64,000 nucleotides of DNA from an uncultured Lachnospiraceae bacterium (GCA_947650005.1 CANSTU010000002.1:1-64000), one strand, 5' to 3'. Counted from the first letter of the stretch, positions 53,327 to 63,175 are shown. Notes: generated by a model not told the origin, from the sequence alone. Numbers and translations are program-made.

Positions 53327-53950
53327 TTATATGTTTTCCCTCTTTTTCTTTTTCTCCGGTTTCAAATATCCGCTTAAGCCAGTGATCAGCAGTTGAAATA
53401 TCATCTCCTCTGTTTCCTGATCGTCTGGCAGTATCCCTTCCACAACATATTTGGCATACATGACGGTAGAAGTGAGCACATGAAGCCATAGCAGATCCTG
53501 ATTGATCCGATTCAAATCCGGAAAAAGTTTTTTAAAAGTTTGTACTATACCGATAAAGTTTTCAAAATAGCTGATATCCCGGCTTTTGTCATATTTGGGA
53601 AAAGAAGCGCTGTCTCGAAATCGGTGGTAGAAAACCGTTTCGTCCGGATGCGCTACCCAAAATCGAAAGTAGGGCTGCCACAGTCTTTTTACTGCCCCCA
53701 CAGGATCGATGAGCAAAGTTAGAGGCTTCAGCTCCAAATGCTCAAAAATTGCGGCTGCCTGCCTGTCCACATATGTAAAGCAGGCTAATATCAGCTCCTC
53801 CTTGCTGTCAAAATAACGGTACAGTGCTCCCGGGGATATTCCCGCCAAATCGCTTACATTTTGGATTCGCACCCCTTCTAAACCATACTGCCGCACAGCC
53901 TTAATTGCTGCAGAAATAATTCTGTTTTTCGTATCATCTAGAATGACCAC
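53327..53950 (-). CDS. TetR-family transcriptional regulator
   Basis: A 207-residue repressor with N-terminal helix-turn-helix: IISAAIKAVRQYGLEGVRIQ, then ISPGALYRYFDSKEELI. The C-terminal domain has no recognised ligand motif. GTG 53950 behind AAGGGGGG is preferred because an ATG at 53968 would lie at the transcription start. It is on the same strand and 111 bases upstream of the GGDEF gene. Confidence 0.9.
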   Translation of the reverse strand: MVILDDTKNRIISAAIKAVRQYGLEGVRIQNVSDLAGISPGALYRYFDSKEELILACFTYVDRQAAAIFEHLELKPLTLLIDPVGAVKRLWQPYFRFWVAHPDETVFYHRFRDSASFPKYDKSRDISYFENFIGIVQTFKKLFPDLNRINQDLLWLHVLTSTVMYAKYVVEGILPDDQETEEMIFQLLITGLSGYLKPEKKKKRENI

Positions 53951-53973
53951 TCCCCCCTTCCAAAACATGCAAT

Positions 53974-54002
53974 ATTATACCATAGGCTATTTCCATTGAC
54001 AA
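53974..54002 (-). promoter_or_regulatory. promoter of the TetR gene
   Basis: TTGTCA (53997-54002), 17 bases, TATAAT (53974-53979) with TG one base before the -10. Confidence 0.7.
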
Positions 54003-54047
54003 TTCCTTTTTAAAGAAAACAGCGCACAAAAAAGCATATCCCCGCTT

Positions 54048-55289
54048 TCATCTATCCAATTTATCATTCATCACTTCAATGGCCTTCTCCAGCTGGTTAT
54101 CTTCATCCCTTTCGTAATAGGCCTCTGCATCAAAGGGTTCCTCCACGTCCGGGGATACGCCGACCTTGTGTATATTGTTTCCGTTAGGCGTATAGTAATT
54201 GCTTACCGTCAGCTTCACAGCCGAACCGTCTGAAAGAGTAATAATCCGCTGTACGATACCCTTCCCAAAGGTGGTGGTTCCCACCAGCGTGCCGATTCCG
54301 TAATCCTTCACGGCGCCTGCCAAAATCTCCGAAGCGCTGGCGCTTCCGCTGTCCACCAAAACCACCAGTTCCTCCTGCATCTGTTTCTCTCCGTCGCTGG
54401 AATACTCCGTTCGTTTCCCGTTCTTATCTTCCGTATATACAATTAGCCCTTCCGGAAGGATTTCCCGGGCAATATCACATACGGTGGTTAAGTTTCCACC
54501 CGGATTTCCCCGTAGGTCCAAGATCAGCCCCTGCATTCCAGAACCTCTGCATACCGCCAGCGCCTCCGTGAACTGATCCAGGGTTACCGTATCGAACTCT
54601 GTGATTTGAATATAACCGATGCGTTCATCCAGCATCTTCTGCTCCACCGTAGGGCTTTCCACCTTCCGGCGTACCACGTCCACTTCCAAATAATCCGATT
54701 CCCCTTCCCGTATAAGGGTGAGATGAACCGTTGTTCCTTCCTCTCCCTTGATCCGGCTCACCACCTGGCTGAGTTCTTCCCCCTGTATCTCTTCTCCGTC
54801 CACTTTATAGATCCAGTCTCCTGCGCGCAGCCCGCTCTCCTGGGCTGGCGTACCGTCTATGATCCCGGTCAGTCTAGGCAGCATTTTATCCGTATCCATA
54901 CCCACATATGCGCCAATGCCGTAATAGATCCCCTCTGTTTTGTCCTGCAGCTCCTGCAGCTCCTCCTGAGAATAATAAACCGAATAGGGATCTCCCAGTG
55001 AGCCAAGCAGGCCCTCATAGACTCCCTTTTCCAGCGTTTCTTCGTCCACTTCTTCTAAATAATATTTACTGATCGTATCCTCCAGCACCTGGAGCTTATT
55101 CATCGTCTGCTGGTTCGCCACGCTGCCTTCTTCCGCGGCATCCTCGTTTTCCTGTACCGCCGTGGTCCTCATCCGGGCTTGCTGGTAGAGCCTCCAGGCC
55201 GAATGGCCCAGATAGATTCCTCCCGCCAGAATCGATATGGCAAGAACACCTGTTAAAACTCCCCCCAAGAAGCTTTTCCGATTTCCCAT
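54048..55289 (-). CDS. ctpA: carboxyl-terminal processing protease (S41)
   Basis: A 413-residue exported protease. N-terminal signal anchor (LGGVLTGVLAISILAGGIYLG), PDZ domain about 110-190 (GIGAYVGMD, GLRAGDWIYKVDGEE), and S41 catalytic core with LVDSGSASASEI (Ser) and GTTTFGKGIVQ (Lys). Typical targets are secreted or wall proteins. It follows the M23 hydrolase and ftsEX in the same direction, so it may trim that hydrolase or its regulator. The ATG follows a CGGCAGAATGTGAGGAAAA leader also found before pseC and cvfB. Confidence 0.94.
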   Translation of the reverse strand: MGNRKSFLGGVLTGVLAISILAGGIYLGHSAWRLYQQARMRTTAVQENEDAAEEGSVANQQTMNKLQVLEDTISKYYLEEVDEETLEKGVYEGLLGSLGDPYSVYYSQEELQELQDKTEGIYYGIGAYVGMDTDKMLPRLTGIIDGTPAQESGLRAGDWIYKVDGEEIQGEELSQVVSRIKGEEGTTVHLTLIREGESDYLEVDVVRRKVESPTVEQKMLDERIGYIQITEFDTVTLDQFTEALAVCRGSGMQGLILDLRGNPGGNLTTVCDIAREILPEGLIVYTEDKNGKRTEYSSDGEKQMQEELVVLVDSGSASASEILAGAVKDYGIGTLVGTTTFGKGIVQRIITLSDGSAVKLTVSNYYTPNGNNIHKVGVSPDVEEPFDAEAYYERDEDNQLEKAIEVMNDKLDR

Positions 55290-55472
55290 TTTTCCTCACA
55301 TTCTGCCGCTGGCAGGCGGCCTTACAACTAAAGGGATGTCTGTACCTCTGGCACAAACATCCATAAAACCTAAGTCATTTGGACGACAGACATGGTCATT
55401 TAGATATATGCCTTTTTGTGTAGAACAAATTTCTTTATGCCCGTCGTTCCCTACGTAACAATATATACCCCA
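55290..55472 (-). other. gap between the M23 hydrolase and ctpA
   Basis: About 180 bases with no gene. Close to ctpA the minus strand reads GCCGCCTGCCAGCGGC, a small hairpin, before the ribosome site. Confidence 0.4.
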
Positions 55473-56702
55473 TTAACGCAGATAATTCCATGGGCTTACA
55501 TAATTACCGTTCAATCTGACACTAAAATGCAGATGCGGGCCGGTAGAGCGGCCGGTGGAGCCCACCGCTGCAATCTGCTGCCCCTTTGTGACCGTCTGTC
55601 CCGTGGATACATACAGGGCAGAGGCATGCATATAAATCGTATACAGGCCGTCTCCGTGATTGATCATCACATAATTTCCCATGGAACTGTTGTAGTCAGC
55701 CCCTACCACAGTTCCATTATAGGCAGCCAAAATCGGCGTGCCTGTGGATGCCGCAAAATCCACTCCGTTATGAAACTTCTGAACTCCCAAAGTGGGGTGA
55801 ATCCGGTTTCCATAATCATCAGATATCCTTTTAAAAGAAGCGAGAGGCTGTTGGAACATACCGCCATCATAGGTTACCCTGGGCTTATTCATTTCCTCCA
55901 ACTGTTTGCGTTCTGCGGCCGCTGCCGCCTCCAGAGCGGCAATGGCCGCATTCTGCGCCGCAATATCAGCCTCATATTCCTGAATAGCCGCCTCTTTATT
56001 ATTAATATCTCCCTGGAAGGCTTTGATTTGCTGCTCCTTCTGGACAATCAGGGATTCCAAGCTAGCTTCTTCCTCATCCACCCTGGCCTTTGCCTCTTCC
56101 AGGACCTCCTGCTCCTCCTCCAGCGCTTTCTTGCACGCCTCCACCAGTTCCCTATTCTTCTGAAACTCTTCCAGCTGTTCCTGGTCATATCGGTTCATCT
56201 GCTCAATATAGTTTGCACGGTTTAGAAGCTCTCCAAAACTTCCCGCCGTAAAAAGCATGCTCAAATATCCCCTATTCCCCCGTTCATAGGAAAAGCGGAT
56301 CCGAACCTTCATGGCTGCATACTGCTCTTTCTCCCTTGCTACGGCTTCCTCCAGTTCCCGCTTCGTCTCTTCTATCTCCGCTTCTTTTTCCGCTATCATC
56401 CCCTTGAGTTCCCTAATCTTAGCCTGCACCTGCTCCAGGTTGCCGTCCAGCTGCCTCACATAGGCCTCCAGATCATCCTTAGCCCCTTCCAGTTCCTTCA
56501 CCATCGCCTCGATATCCGAAATGCTGGACTGTAGCTGCTTTTTCTGCTCCTGAGCCTGGGAAATTGCGGATTCTTTCTCTTTAATGCTCTGTTCCAATTC
56601 ACTGGCTGTGGCCGCCCCTCCCACCATTCCCCGGGCTGCCCAGGCAAAAGCCAGCACAAAAACCAGCGCCAGCAGTCTGCCGCTCTTTTTTCTCTTCTTC
56701 AT
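55473..56702 (-). CDS. EnvC/PcsB-like M23 murein hydrolase with coiled coils
   Basis: A 409-residue secreted protein. A signal peptide (to about residue 33), two long coiled-coil stretches (about 35-125 and 150-285) rich in Glu/Gln, and a C-terminal LytM domain. The zinc and catalytic residues are all present: H311 and D315 in FHNGVDF, H359 in YMHAS, H390 and H392 in HLHFS, so unlike E. coli EnvC it should be an active endopeptidase. The coiled coil is the part that FtsX contacts in related systems. It directly follows ftsX. Confidence 0.93.
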   Translation of the reverse strand: MKKRKKSGRLLALVFVLAFAWAARGMVGGAATASELEQSIKEKESAISQAQEQKKQLQSSISDIEAMVKELEGAKDDLEAYVRQLDGNLEQVQAKIRELKGMIAEKEAEIEETKRELEEAVAREKEQYAAMKVRIRFSYERGNRGYLSMLFTAGSFGELLNRANYIEQMNRYDQEQLEEFQKNRELVEACKKALEEEQEVLEEAKARVDEEEASLESLIVQKEQQIKAFQGDINNKEAAIQEYEADIAAQNAAIAALEAAAAAERKQLEEMNKPRVTYDGGMFQQPLASFKRISDDYGNRIHPTLGVQKFHNGVDFAASTGTPILAAYNGTVVGADYNSSMGNYVMINHGDGLYTIYMHASALYVSTGQTVTKGQQIAAVGSTGRSTGPHLHFSVRLNGNYVSPWNYLR

Positions 56703-56720
56703 AAGTAACCCTCTGCCCGA

Positions 56721-57626
56721 TCAAACGCGCAAATGTCTGCGAACCGTTGTAAAGCTTCCGAGAAAACCGATTCCCACACCGATTCCCACTACAATGGGCA
56801 CCAGGTTGGAAAACACCTCGTTAACCGGAAGGAACTTCAGCAGAGTGGATAGGAATGCGAACTTTTCCTCCACATAGCCAAGTACATTCGTATATAACAG
56901 ATACATCAGGCCAAGAGGAAGGACGGAACCCATCGCCCCGATCATGATTCCCTCTATGACAAAAGGAGCGCGGACAAAAAAATCCGTCGCACCGATATAT
57001 TTCATAATATTGATCTCTTCCTTCCGCACGGAAATGCCGATCATAACCGTATTGCTGATCAGGAAAACGGAAACCAGGAACAGGATCAGGATGATTCCTG
57101 CCGAAGCATAGGCCACAAGCGCATTCACCCCTGTCATTGTGGTGGCAGCTAGTTCCGATTTATTAACCTCCCTGATCTCCGGAACCGTCTCCAGATAGGC
57201 CACGAGCTCCTCCTGCCGGGAAATATCATTCATATAGATCTCATAGCTGGCTGAGTTCTCCAGCGGGTTATCTCCTTCCGGAAAACCGTCGGAATATTCC
57301 TCCGGGATCCAGTTTTGCTTATAGAATTCCCACGCCTCTTCCGCAGAGGTAAACTCGACCCTAGCCACCTCTTCCCTAGCTTCGATCTGCGCACCTATAG
57401 CCTGCATCTGCTCCATGCTCGTCTCGTACTGGAAAAAGACCGTTACGGACAGCCCTTCTTCAGCGGAACGAACAATGCTCTGAAAATTGACCACCACAGC
57501 GTAGAAAAGTCCCAAAAGAAACAGGCAAGCGCTGATGGTGGCCAGGGAAGCCAGAGAAAACCATTTATTCCGGAAAATATTTACAATTCCCTGTTTGAGG
57601 GTATAGAAAAACGTACTAATTCTCAT
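56721..57626 (-). CDS. ftsX: cell division protein FtsX
   Basis: A 301-residue membrane subunit of the FtsEX complex. A short cytoplasmic N-terminus (ISTFFYTLKQGIVNIFRNKW), a first span, a large outside loop (about 45-170), then three spans in the MacB-like permease core (NTVMIGISVRKEEINIMKYIGAT). ATG 57626 lies inside the last codons of ftsE behind AAAAGGGTGG. The complex couples ATP hydrolysis inside to activation of the outside hydrolase encoded next. Confidence 0.95.
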   Translation of the reverse strand: MRISTFFYTLKQGIVNIFRNKWFSLASLATISACLFLLGLFYAVVVNFQSIVRSAEEGLSVTVFFQYETSMEQMQAIGAQIEAREEVARVEFTSAEEAWEFYKQNWIPEEYSDGFPEGDNPLENSASYEIYMNDISRQEELVAYLETVPEIREVNKSELAATTMTGVNALVAYASAGIILILFLVSVFLISNTVMIGISVRKEEINIMKYIGATDFFVRAPFVIEGIMIGAMGSVLPLGLMYLLYTNVLGYVEEKFAFLSTLLKFLPVNEVFSNLVPIVVGIGVGIGFLGSFTTVRRHLRV

Positions 57627-58353
57627 CGATATAACCACCCTTTTCTTCGTCGCTCACGATAACGCCCTTTTTCATCGTTATGACCCGCTTTTGCATCTCG
57701 TTTACAATCTCACGGTTATGAGTCACTACCAAAATGGTGGTTCCGCCTTCGTTGATCTTCTCCAGAAGCTTCATGATTTCCCATGAATTCTTAGGATCCA
57801 GATTTCCTGTGGGCTCATCCGCGAGCAAAATGGGCGGTTTATTGATCAGAGCTCTAGCCAGCGCCACACGCTGCTGCTCCCCTCCGGAGAGCTGTTTCGG
57901 CTTTGCTTTATACTTTCCGGCCAGTCCAACGGTAGCAAGGATAGAAGGGACATTTCTTCTGATCTCCCTTGCCGGGACCTGGACAATCCTCTGGGCAAAT
58001 GCCACATTTTCATATACGTTGCGATCCTTCAGAAGGCGAAAATCCTGGAACACAATTCCCAGGTTCCTTCGATATTTCGGAATCTCCTTATGCCGCAGCC
58101 GGGCTACATCCTGTCCGTTTACCATGACCGACCCGGACGTAGGCGTCAGTTCCCGTAATAATAGCTTAATTAATGTGGATTTCCCGGATCCGCTGTCCCC
58201 AACAATAAATACGAATTCCCCCCGTTTCACCCGCAAGTTTACGCCATTAAGCGCCGGAGCTCCCGTCTCATAACTTTTGCTGACCCGGTCCAGCACGATA
58301 AGAGAATCGTCCTTGATCCTCCGTCTTGTCCTTTTCGTCCCAAAAAGCCCCAA
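57616..58353 (-). CDS. ftsE: cell division ATPase FtsE
   Basis: A 245-residue ABC ATPase. IVGDSGSGKSTLIKLL (Walker A), QLSGGEQQRVALARAL (signature), PPILLADEPTGNLDP (Walker B) and VVTHNREI are all intact. The start is uncertain: TTG 58353 (behind GAGAGG) gives a basic 17-residue extension, while an internal GTG near the family's normal N-terminus is also possible. It overlaps ftsX by 11 bases. Confidence 0.95.
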   Translation of the reverse strand: MGLFGTKRTRRRIKDDSLIVLDRVSKSYETGAPALNGVNLRVKRGEFVFIVGDSGSGKSTLIKLLLRELTPTSGSVMVNGQDVARLRHKEIPKYRRNLGIVFQDFRLLKDRNVYENVAFAQRIVQVPAREIRRNVPSILATVGLAGKYKAKPKQLSGGEQQRVALARALINKPPILLADEPTGNLDPKNSWEIMKLLEKINEGGTTILVVTHNREIVNEMQKRVITMKKGVIVSDEEKGGYIDEN

Positions 58354-58411
58354 CTTTCTGTACCTCTCTGTCCTGCTTTCCCGCAGGCGGGAAATCGTGC
58401 CCCACCGCAGG

Positions 58412-59500
58412 TTAATATTCCAGGCTTTCCATGTATTTCATGTACTTTACCACCATCAACGCAATTTTGAAGGTAATGGCATCCTCAAAAACCCGCAAAT
58501 CCAACCCAGTGCTCTTCTGCAGCTTGTCCAAGCGGTAGACCAACGTATTCCTATGGATGAACAACTGACGGCTCGTCTCCGATACGTTCAAGCTGTTCTC
58601 AAAAAACTTGTTAATGGTAATAAGCGTCTCCTCGTCAAAGTCATCCGGGCTCTTCCCTCCGAAGATCTCCCTGATGAACATTCTGCACAGCGGTATGGGA
58701 AGCTGATAGATCAATCTTCCAATACCCAACTCATTGTATGCGATAATACTTCTTTCGTCAAAGAAAATTTTTCCCACATCCAGCGCCATCTTCGCCTCTT
58801 TGTAGGAACGGCTCACTTCCTTGATCTCTTTTACGACGGTTCCATAGGCAAGGCGGGTGTCGGTTATCCCTTCCTTTTCCAGGTATTCGCCGATCGAAGC
58901 GGTATATCGCTCAATCTCCTTCCCTGGATCTGCCTCCTGCAGTTCCCGCACCACGATCACGTTATTTTCGTCTACAGCAGTGATGAAATCTCTGCTGCCG
59001 CTGCCAAAACCAGCTCGCATCAACTCCAACACATTGCTGTCCCTGCTGCCGTCCGATTCCAGAATCAGCACCAGTCTGGCCACATCGATGGGAATATGCA
59101 GTTTCTTGGAACGACTGTAGATGTCCACCAGGAGGAGATTATCCAGCAGAAGATTCTTGATAAAATTATCCCGGTCAAATCTTTCCTTATATGCCACAAG
59201 CAGACTCTGTATTTGGAAGGCCGCCATCTTTCCAATCATATAGACGTCTTCCCCAGCCCCTTCAGCCACAAGGATATATTCCAGCTGTGTGTCGTCAAAT
59301 ACCTTAAAAAACTGACATCCCTGTACTTCCTGGCTGTCCGCAGGCGACTTCACAAAAATCTGTGCCGCGCCCACGCATCCCTCCAATTCCTCCGATGTGG
59401 TTGCAATCATCTTCCCATCCGCGTCTACCACGCACAGCTCCACGCGCGCAATACCATGCAGACCGTCAATCGTATTCTGCAAGATCTGATTTGAAATCAT
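58412..59500 (-). CDS. CdaR/PucR-type transcriptional regulator
   Basis: A 362-residue regulator from ATG 59500 behind GGGGGAAGGGCAAT. The N-terminal half resembles the sugar-diacid recognition fold (QNTIDGLHGIARVELCVVDADGK), a middle GGDEF-like region follows, and the C-terminal PucR helix-turn-helix is VSETSRQLFIHRNTLVYRLDKLQ. Homologues with this layout often precede ftsEX in Lachnospiraceae as far as I recall. Ligand and targets unknown. The frame upstream of 59500 is not supported by a ribosome site. Confidence 0.88.
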   Translation of the reverse strand: MISNQILQNTIDGLHGIARVELCVVDADGKMIATTSEELEGCVGAAQIFVKSPADSQEVQGCQFFKVFDDTQLEYILVAEGAGEDVYMIGKMAAFQIQSLLVAYKERFDRDNFIKNLLLDNLLLVDIYSRSKKLHIPIDVARLVLILESDGSRDSNVLELMRAGFGSGSRDFITAVDENNVIVVRELQEADPGKEIERYTASIGEYLEKEGITDTRLAYGTVVKEIKEVSRSYKEAKMALDVGKIFFDERSIIAYNELGIGRLIYQLPIPLCRMFIREIFGGKSPDDFDEETLITINKFFENSLNVSETSRQLFIHRNTLVYRLDKLQKSTGLDLRVFEDAITFKIALMVVKYMKYMESLEY

Positions 59501-59799
59501 ATTGCCCTTCCCCCTTCTTCTGTGCACTTTTCCTAAAACCACTGTCCAAAACAATTTCCCCAACAGCCATACTAGGCTACGTTTTAGACAGTTACAGCTG
59601 TGCTGTAAAAATACCCCTACTTTAATTTTAATGGAAAAAAGCAAAAAAATCTATAGAAACCGCAAAAATTCATATTTTTTTCATTAAAAACGCTATTTTT
59701 CCCACCAGGATTCCCGCACCAATCCCGTCGCTGCCCGGCGGCGCCTGCAGGGATCGCAGAGGGGACCTTGGTGGGATCTGAAACATAACATATGAGCGG
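59501..59799. other. intergenic region with GC-rich inverted repeat
   Basis: AT-rich sequence near 59640-59695, then a hairpin with outer arms TCCCACCA (59700-59707) and TGGTGGGA (59769-59776) and further partial pairing inside. It lies 23 bases after the WecG-like stop codon and may end that transcript. No clear promoter for the CdaR-type gene was found. Confidence 0.5.
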
Positions 59800-60489
59800 T
59801 TATAGTCCATCCCCCGGCTTCCGGCTATTGTTATATTCATTCACCTGCTTTGTGAACAAACGATTCTTCAGCCTGCGGCTCATCCCTGTAAAAAAGGATG
59901 TCTTACGTATTGGGTTCACAATCCCAAGAGGCAGGGAAACCCACAGCTTCGCATTCACATACTGACCATATTCATATGTCAGGCGAAAATCTCCCATCCA
60001 CGGCATACACGAGATCACAACATCCGGCGTCAGGTCATTAAGCGCATTCACCAGCCGCTCCGGCTGCCTATCGAAATCCTCATAGGCGCCGCATCCTCTG
60101 ATAAAAAGATTCTCCTGATATTCTGTGATGATGTCCTTGAACCCTTCCAGCCCTTCCGCAGTTTCCGCAAGAAGGTATACACTGTTACGGTTTCTGTTCA
60201 GTTTGCGCAGAAGCTCTCTTAAATAAGACTGTTCATCAATTTCTCTCACGCGGTTTCTCCCGGCGATCCCCACCGCCTCCAGTACGTCCGCTTCCGCGCA
60301 TATAGTCATATCGATTCTTTCCACACAGCGCTTTAAATCCTCCTCTTTGGAGGCCTGAGCCAATATGGCGCCCGATATATAGGCAACCGTATTCAGCCCG
60401 CCGCTATGCAGAAACCCGTCCGTATTCCGCAGCGCTTCCCGCACCCCGTAATCGCACAGGCTGATTCCTAATACCGTATATTTCTGCAT
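59800..60489 (-). CDS. WecG/TagA/CpsF-like glycosyltransferase
   Basis: A 229-residue protein from ATG 60489 (MQKYTVLGISLCDYGVREAL) behind AGGGG. The fold pattern of WecG/TagA/CpsF is visible: SGGLNTVAYISGAI, NSVYLLAETAEGLEGF, LNDLTPDVVISCMPWMGD and SLPLGIVNPIRK. These GT26 enzymes add N-acetylmannosaminuronate or N-acetylmannosamine to lipid-linked intermediates. The match is divergent and the family's C-terminal appendage is short, so the activity is tentative. It lies 103 bases after the CPBP protease gene. Confidence 0.6.
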   Translation of the reverse strand: MQKYTVLGISLCDYGVREALRNTDGFLHSGGLNTVAYISGAILAQASKEEDLKRCVERIDMTICAEADVLEAVGIAGRNRVREIDEQSYLRELLRKLNRNRNSVYLLAETAEGLEGFKDIITEYQENLFIRGCGAYEDFDRQPERLVNALNDLTPDVVISCMPWMGDFRLTYEYGQYVNAKLWVSLPLGIVNPIRKTSFFTGMSRRLKNRLFTKQVNEYNNSRKPGDGL

Positions 60490-60592
60490 ACCTATACCCC
60501 TGCATATCGCAGGCCATGCCTGCGATACTGTTCTGCCGCGTACCCGCAGCAGTTTGTCCGGCCAATCCACCCTCTGTCTCTTTCCCGTTTTA

Positions 60593-61501
60593 TCATACCA
60601 TAAGGAACATAAGCGCCAGGCACAGAGCAATTCCGATCACCAGCGGCACGCTGACCAACTTTCCCTTCCCTTTTCGTTCTTTTCTTTGGCGCCACAGCCA
60701 GGCAACGTAATCTCCCCTCCCCTGGTTCATACACAGCCAGACCAGCACGCATCCAGCAAGCGCCGTACAGACCAGAGCAAGGACAAAATAAAGGCTGATC
60801 ACTGCAATCATCTCTTCCGTTCCGGCACTCTGCTCTACCTGTTCCGTCATCCCCGGCAAGAATCTGTCATAAACATACATAATCACCACAGACCAACCGT
60901 TAAAGGCCGCATGCATCAAAATGGACGAAAACAGACTTCCTGTCGCTTCAACCAGAAGGGCCATTGCCACCCCCAGGACGAATGCATAGGGCGCCTGGTT
61001 AAAATTCATATGGATCAGGCCGAAAAGGAGGGACGATAAAAGTACAGCCCCCAGCGCATTCCCGCTTTTCAGATATCCTCTGTATACAATTCCACGGAAA
61101 CACAGTTCCTCACATACAGGACCGAAAATGGCCATCATGAAGAACATGAGCAAGAATGGAACCTCCACCACCTCCCCGCTCATCGACGACACCTCGTTTT
61201 CCACGAACAACATGCTGATTGCATTCAGCAGCGTGGTTAACGGGGACATCAAAGCCGTGTATAAAAAGATCATCAACACGGTAGAAATTTTCAGCCGATG
61301 GAAACCCAGGACCCGGTTCGGCGCCTCTCTGGAGCAAAGTAACGCGATGAACGCCGGAATCACCAAAAGCAGCTCGCTTACGAACAGATTCGTCACGATC
61401 CCCATCGTATAATTGCTGCCGAATATCACCAGCGCAAATACCACCAGGAGATGGATCAGCACCATTCCCAGGAAACTCCAGTTTACCTTTTTATAATTCA
61501 T
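60593..61501 (-). CDS. CPBP-family intramembrane protease
   Basis: A 302-residue membrane protein of about eight spans. The conserved motifs are EELCFRGIVYRGY (EExxxR) and LLFGLIHMNFN (FxxxH), the catalytic region of ABI/CPBP glutamic-type proteases. In bacteria these are often linked to bacteriocin immunity or protein maturation; the substrate is unknown. The start overlaps the cvfB end by 11 bases, so they are coupled. Confidence 0.9.
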   Translation of the reverse strand: MNYKKVNWSFLGMVLIHLLVVFALVIFGSNYTMGIVTNLFVSELLLVIPAFIALLCSREAPNRVLGFHRLKISTVLMIFLYTALMSPLTTLLNAISMLFVENEVSSMSGEVVEVPFLLMFFMMAIFGPVCEELCFRGIVYRGYLKSGNALGAVLLSSLLFGLIHMNFNQAPYAFVLGVAMALLVEATGSLFSSILMHAAFNGWSVVIMYVYDRFLPGMTEQVEQSAGTEEMIAVISLYFVLALVCTALAGCVLVWLCMNQGRGDYVAWLWRQRKERKGKGKLVSVPLVIGIALCLALMFLMV

Positions 61502-62351
61502 CCCGCGCTCCTTTGTCTATCCTGTGGATTCCCGCTTCCGTAATACGGATTTCCCCATTTTTCAGAAGATGCCCCACCGCTTTCTTAAATTCGTTCTTAC
61601 TCATCTGCATCTCCTGTCTGATCACCTCCGGAGAAGCCTTATCGTTAAAAGGCAGAGAGCCGCCAAAACCTTCGATTGCGCCCAAAACCTTCTCCGCATC
61701 GGAATTGATCATGCGATATGCCTTCTCTCGAACGCTCAGATCCAGCTTCCCATCCTCATGGACGGCACTCACCCGCCCTTCCACCCAATCCCCTACCTTC
61801 CATTCGCCAAATAGCTCCCTGGACGGGATCAGTGCGGAATACCGGTTATCTACCGCCACAAATGCACCGAACTGCCTGCTGATCTCATATACATATCCTC
61901 CCACCCGGTCATCCTTCTGGTACGGGCTATCCGTCCTGAGATAATGATACAGCTTCATGGTAGCACACAGCCGGCCGCTCTTGTCCACATAAAGGGCGAC
62001 GGGAAAACTTTCCCCTTCACGCACCTGTCTGGTCTGCTCCCGGAACGGAAGGAAAAGATCCTTTTCCAGCCCCCAGTCCAAAAACGCTCCGACTTTCCCA
62101 ATCTGAGCCACCTTTAAAACCGCCACCTCTCCCAGGCATAGAGCTGGTGTGGAAGTGGTGCAAATGAGCCTGTCCTTGGAATCCCGGTACACAAATACCT
62201 CCAGCCGATCCCCTAGCCCGATTCCCTCCGGCACCTGTTTGGCCGGAAGCAGAACTTTTTCCTCTCCTGCCCCTTCCGGTGCGAGATAAACGCCAAACTC
62301 CACCGTCCGAACCACCGTCAGGTTCTGCAGCATCCCTATCTGAATCCGCAT
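61491..62351 (-). CDS. cvfB: CvfB-like S1 RNA-binding protein
   Basis: A 286-residue protein with consecutive S1/OB-fold modules: VAQIGKVGAFLDWGLEKDLFLPF, GGYVYEISRQFGAFVAVD and DWVEGRVSAVHEDGKLDLS, then a C-terminal winged-helix-like part (EMQMSKNEFKKAVGHLLKNGEI). CvfB/YitL proteins influence virulence or motility gene expression in Firmicutes. The ATG follows a CGGCGGAATGTGAGGAGAA leader like those of ctpA and pseC. Confidence 0.88.
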   Translation of the reverse strand: MRIQIGMLQNLTVVRTVEFGVYLAPEGAGEEKVLLPAKQVPEGIGLGDRLEVFVYRDSKDRLICTTSTPALCLGEVAVLKVAQIGKVGAFLDWGLEKDLFLPFREQTRQVREGESFPVALYVDKSGRLCATMKLYHYLRTDSPYQKDDRVGGYVYEISRQFGAFVAVDNRYSALIPSRELFGEWKVGDWVEGRVSAVHEDGKLDLSVREKAYRMINSDAEKVLGAIEGFGGSLPFNDKASPEVIRQEMQMSKNEFKKAVGHLLKNGEIRITEAGIHRIDKGARDEL

Positions 62352-62383
62352 TTCTCCTCACATTCCGCCGCCATATGCGGCCT

Positions 62384-63103
62384 TTAAATCTCCAAATGCC
62401 TTGCCGTAAATTCCACTACGGCAAAGGGGGCCCCCTCCCCGTCCTCTAATGACACGCCCATCCGGTTCTCCTGCCCGTATACCACCGGTACGATCCGGTC
62501 ATGGAGCAAAGCCGACTTTCTGTATTCAGCCCGCATCCGCCCGATCTCAAACCCCTCAGGCAGATACGCCTGCGCCATCCGGATATACTCGGCATTGTTC
62601 ACATGACGATTACCGTCCAAATGCTGTTTTCCCACATAAAAACCAGATTGTTCTTCTCCCTCACCGGACAGACGCACCTTGCGCGGTTCGTACTCCATAT
62701 CCAATTTGGGTTCCATCCTGTACGCTTCTAACATAGCATCTGTAGCCCTCGCCGGCCTCCCCGCTTCCAAATCCATCAGCGTCCAGATGGAATTAGCCCG
62801 CACGATCTTCTTTCCCTCTGCATCCTCTAAGAAAAAGTTACGGTAACCCAGAAAACCTTTGAATGCATACGGGAAGGTTCCCACGGTAATCTGATCACCC
62901 AGCCCAGGATAGCGATCTATCATAATCTGCCAGCAGGACATCACCCATACCAGACCTCTTTCTTTTAGATAGGAAAGCCCAACTCCCAACGCTTCCGACT
63001 GAAAAGTGGAACAATCCTGAAAATAATCCACAATCGCGGCAATGCCCAGCTTTTCTTCCACATCCAATTCGCTGTAGCGCACCCTTGTTTGAAATGTATA
63101 CAT
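62384..63103 (-). CDS. acyl-ACP thioesterase
   Basis: A 239-residue double hot-dog protein. It releases fatty acids from acyl carrier protein. FQTRVRYSELDVEEKLGIAAI is the first hot-dog helix region, and GKQHLDGNRHVNNAEYI carries the Asn-His-type catalytic residues in the second. Length matches the FatA/FatB-like bacterial type. ATG 63103 follows AAGGAGATTTT. First gene of the operon with cvfB and the CPBP protease. Confidence 0.92.
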   Translation of the reverse strand: MYTFQTRVRYSELDVEEKLGIAAIVDYFQDCSTFQSEALGVGLSYLKERGLVWVMSCWQIMIDRYPGLGDQITVGTFPYAFKGFLGYRNFFLEDAEGKKIVRANSIWTLMDLEAGRPARATDAMLEAYRMEPKLDMEYEPRKVRLSGEGEEQSGFYVGKQHLDGNRHVNNAEYIRMAQAYLPEGFEIGRMRAEYRKSALLHDRIVPVVYGQENRMGVSLEDGEGAPFAVVEFTARHLEI

Positions 63104-63175
63104 AAAATCTCCTTACCTCCAAAACGGCTGCCCTGCAAAGGACCAAAGTATACGAGCCGGCAGATATTAGATACC

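Noticed and set aside
58277..59494. 405-residue plus-strand frame antisense to the CdaR-type regulator
   Set aside because: Shadow of the regulator, which has an intact PucR helix-turn-helix.
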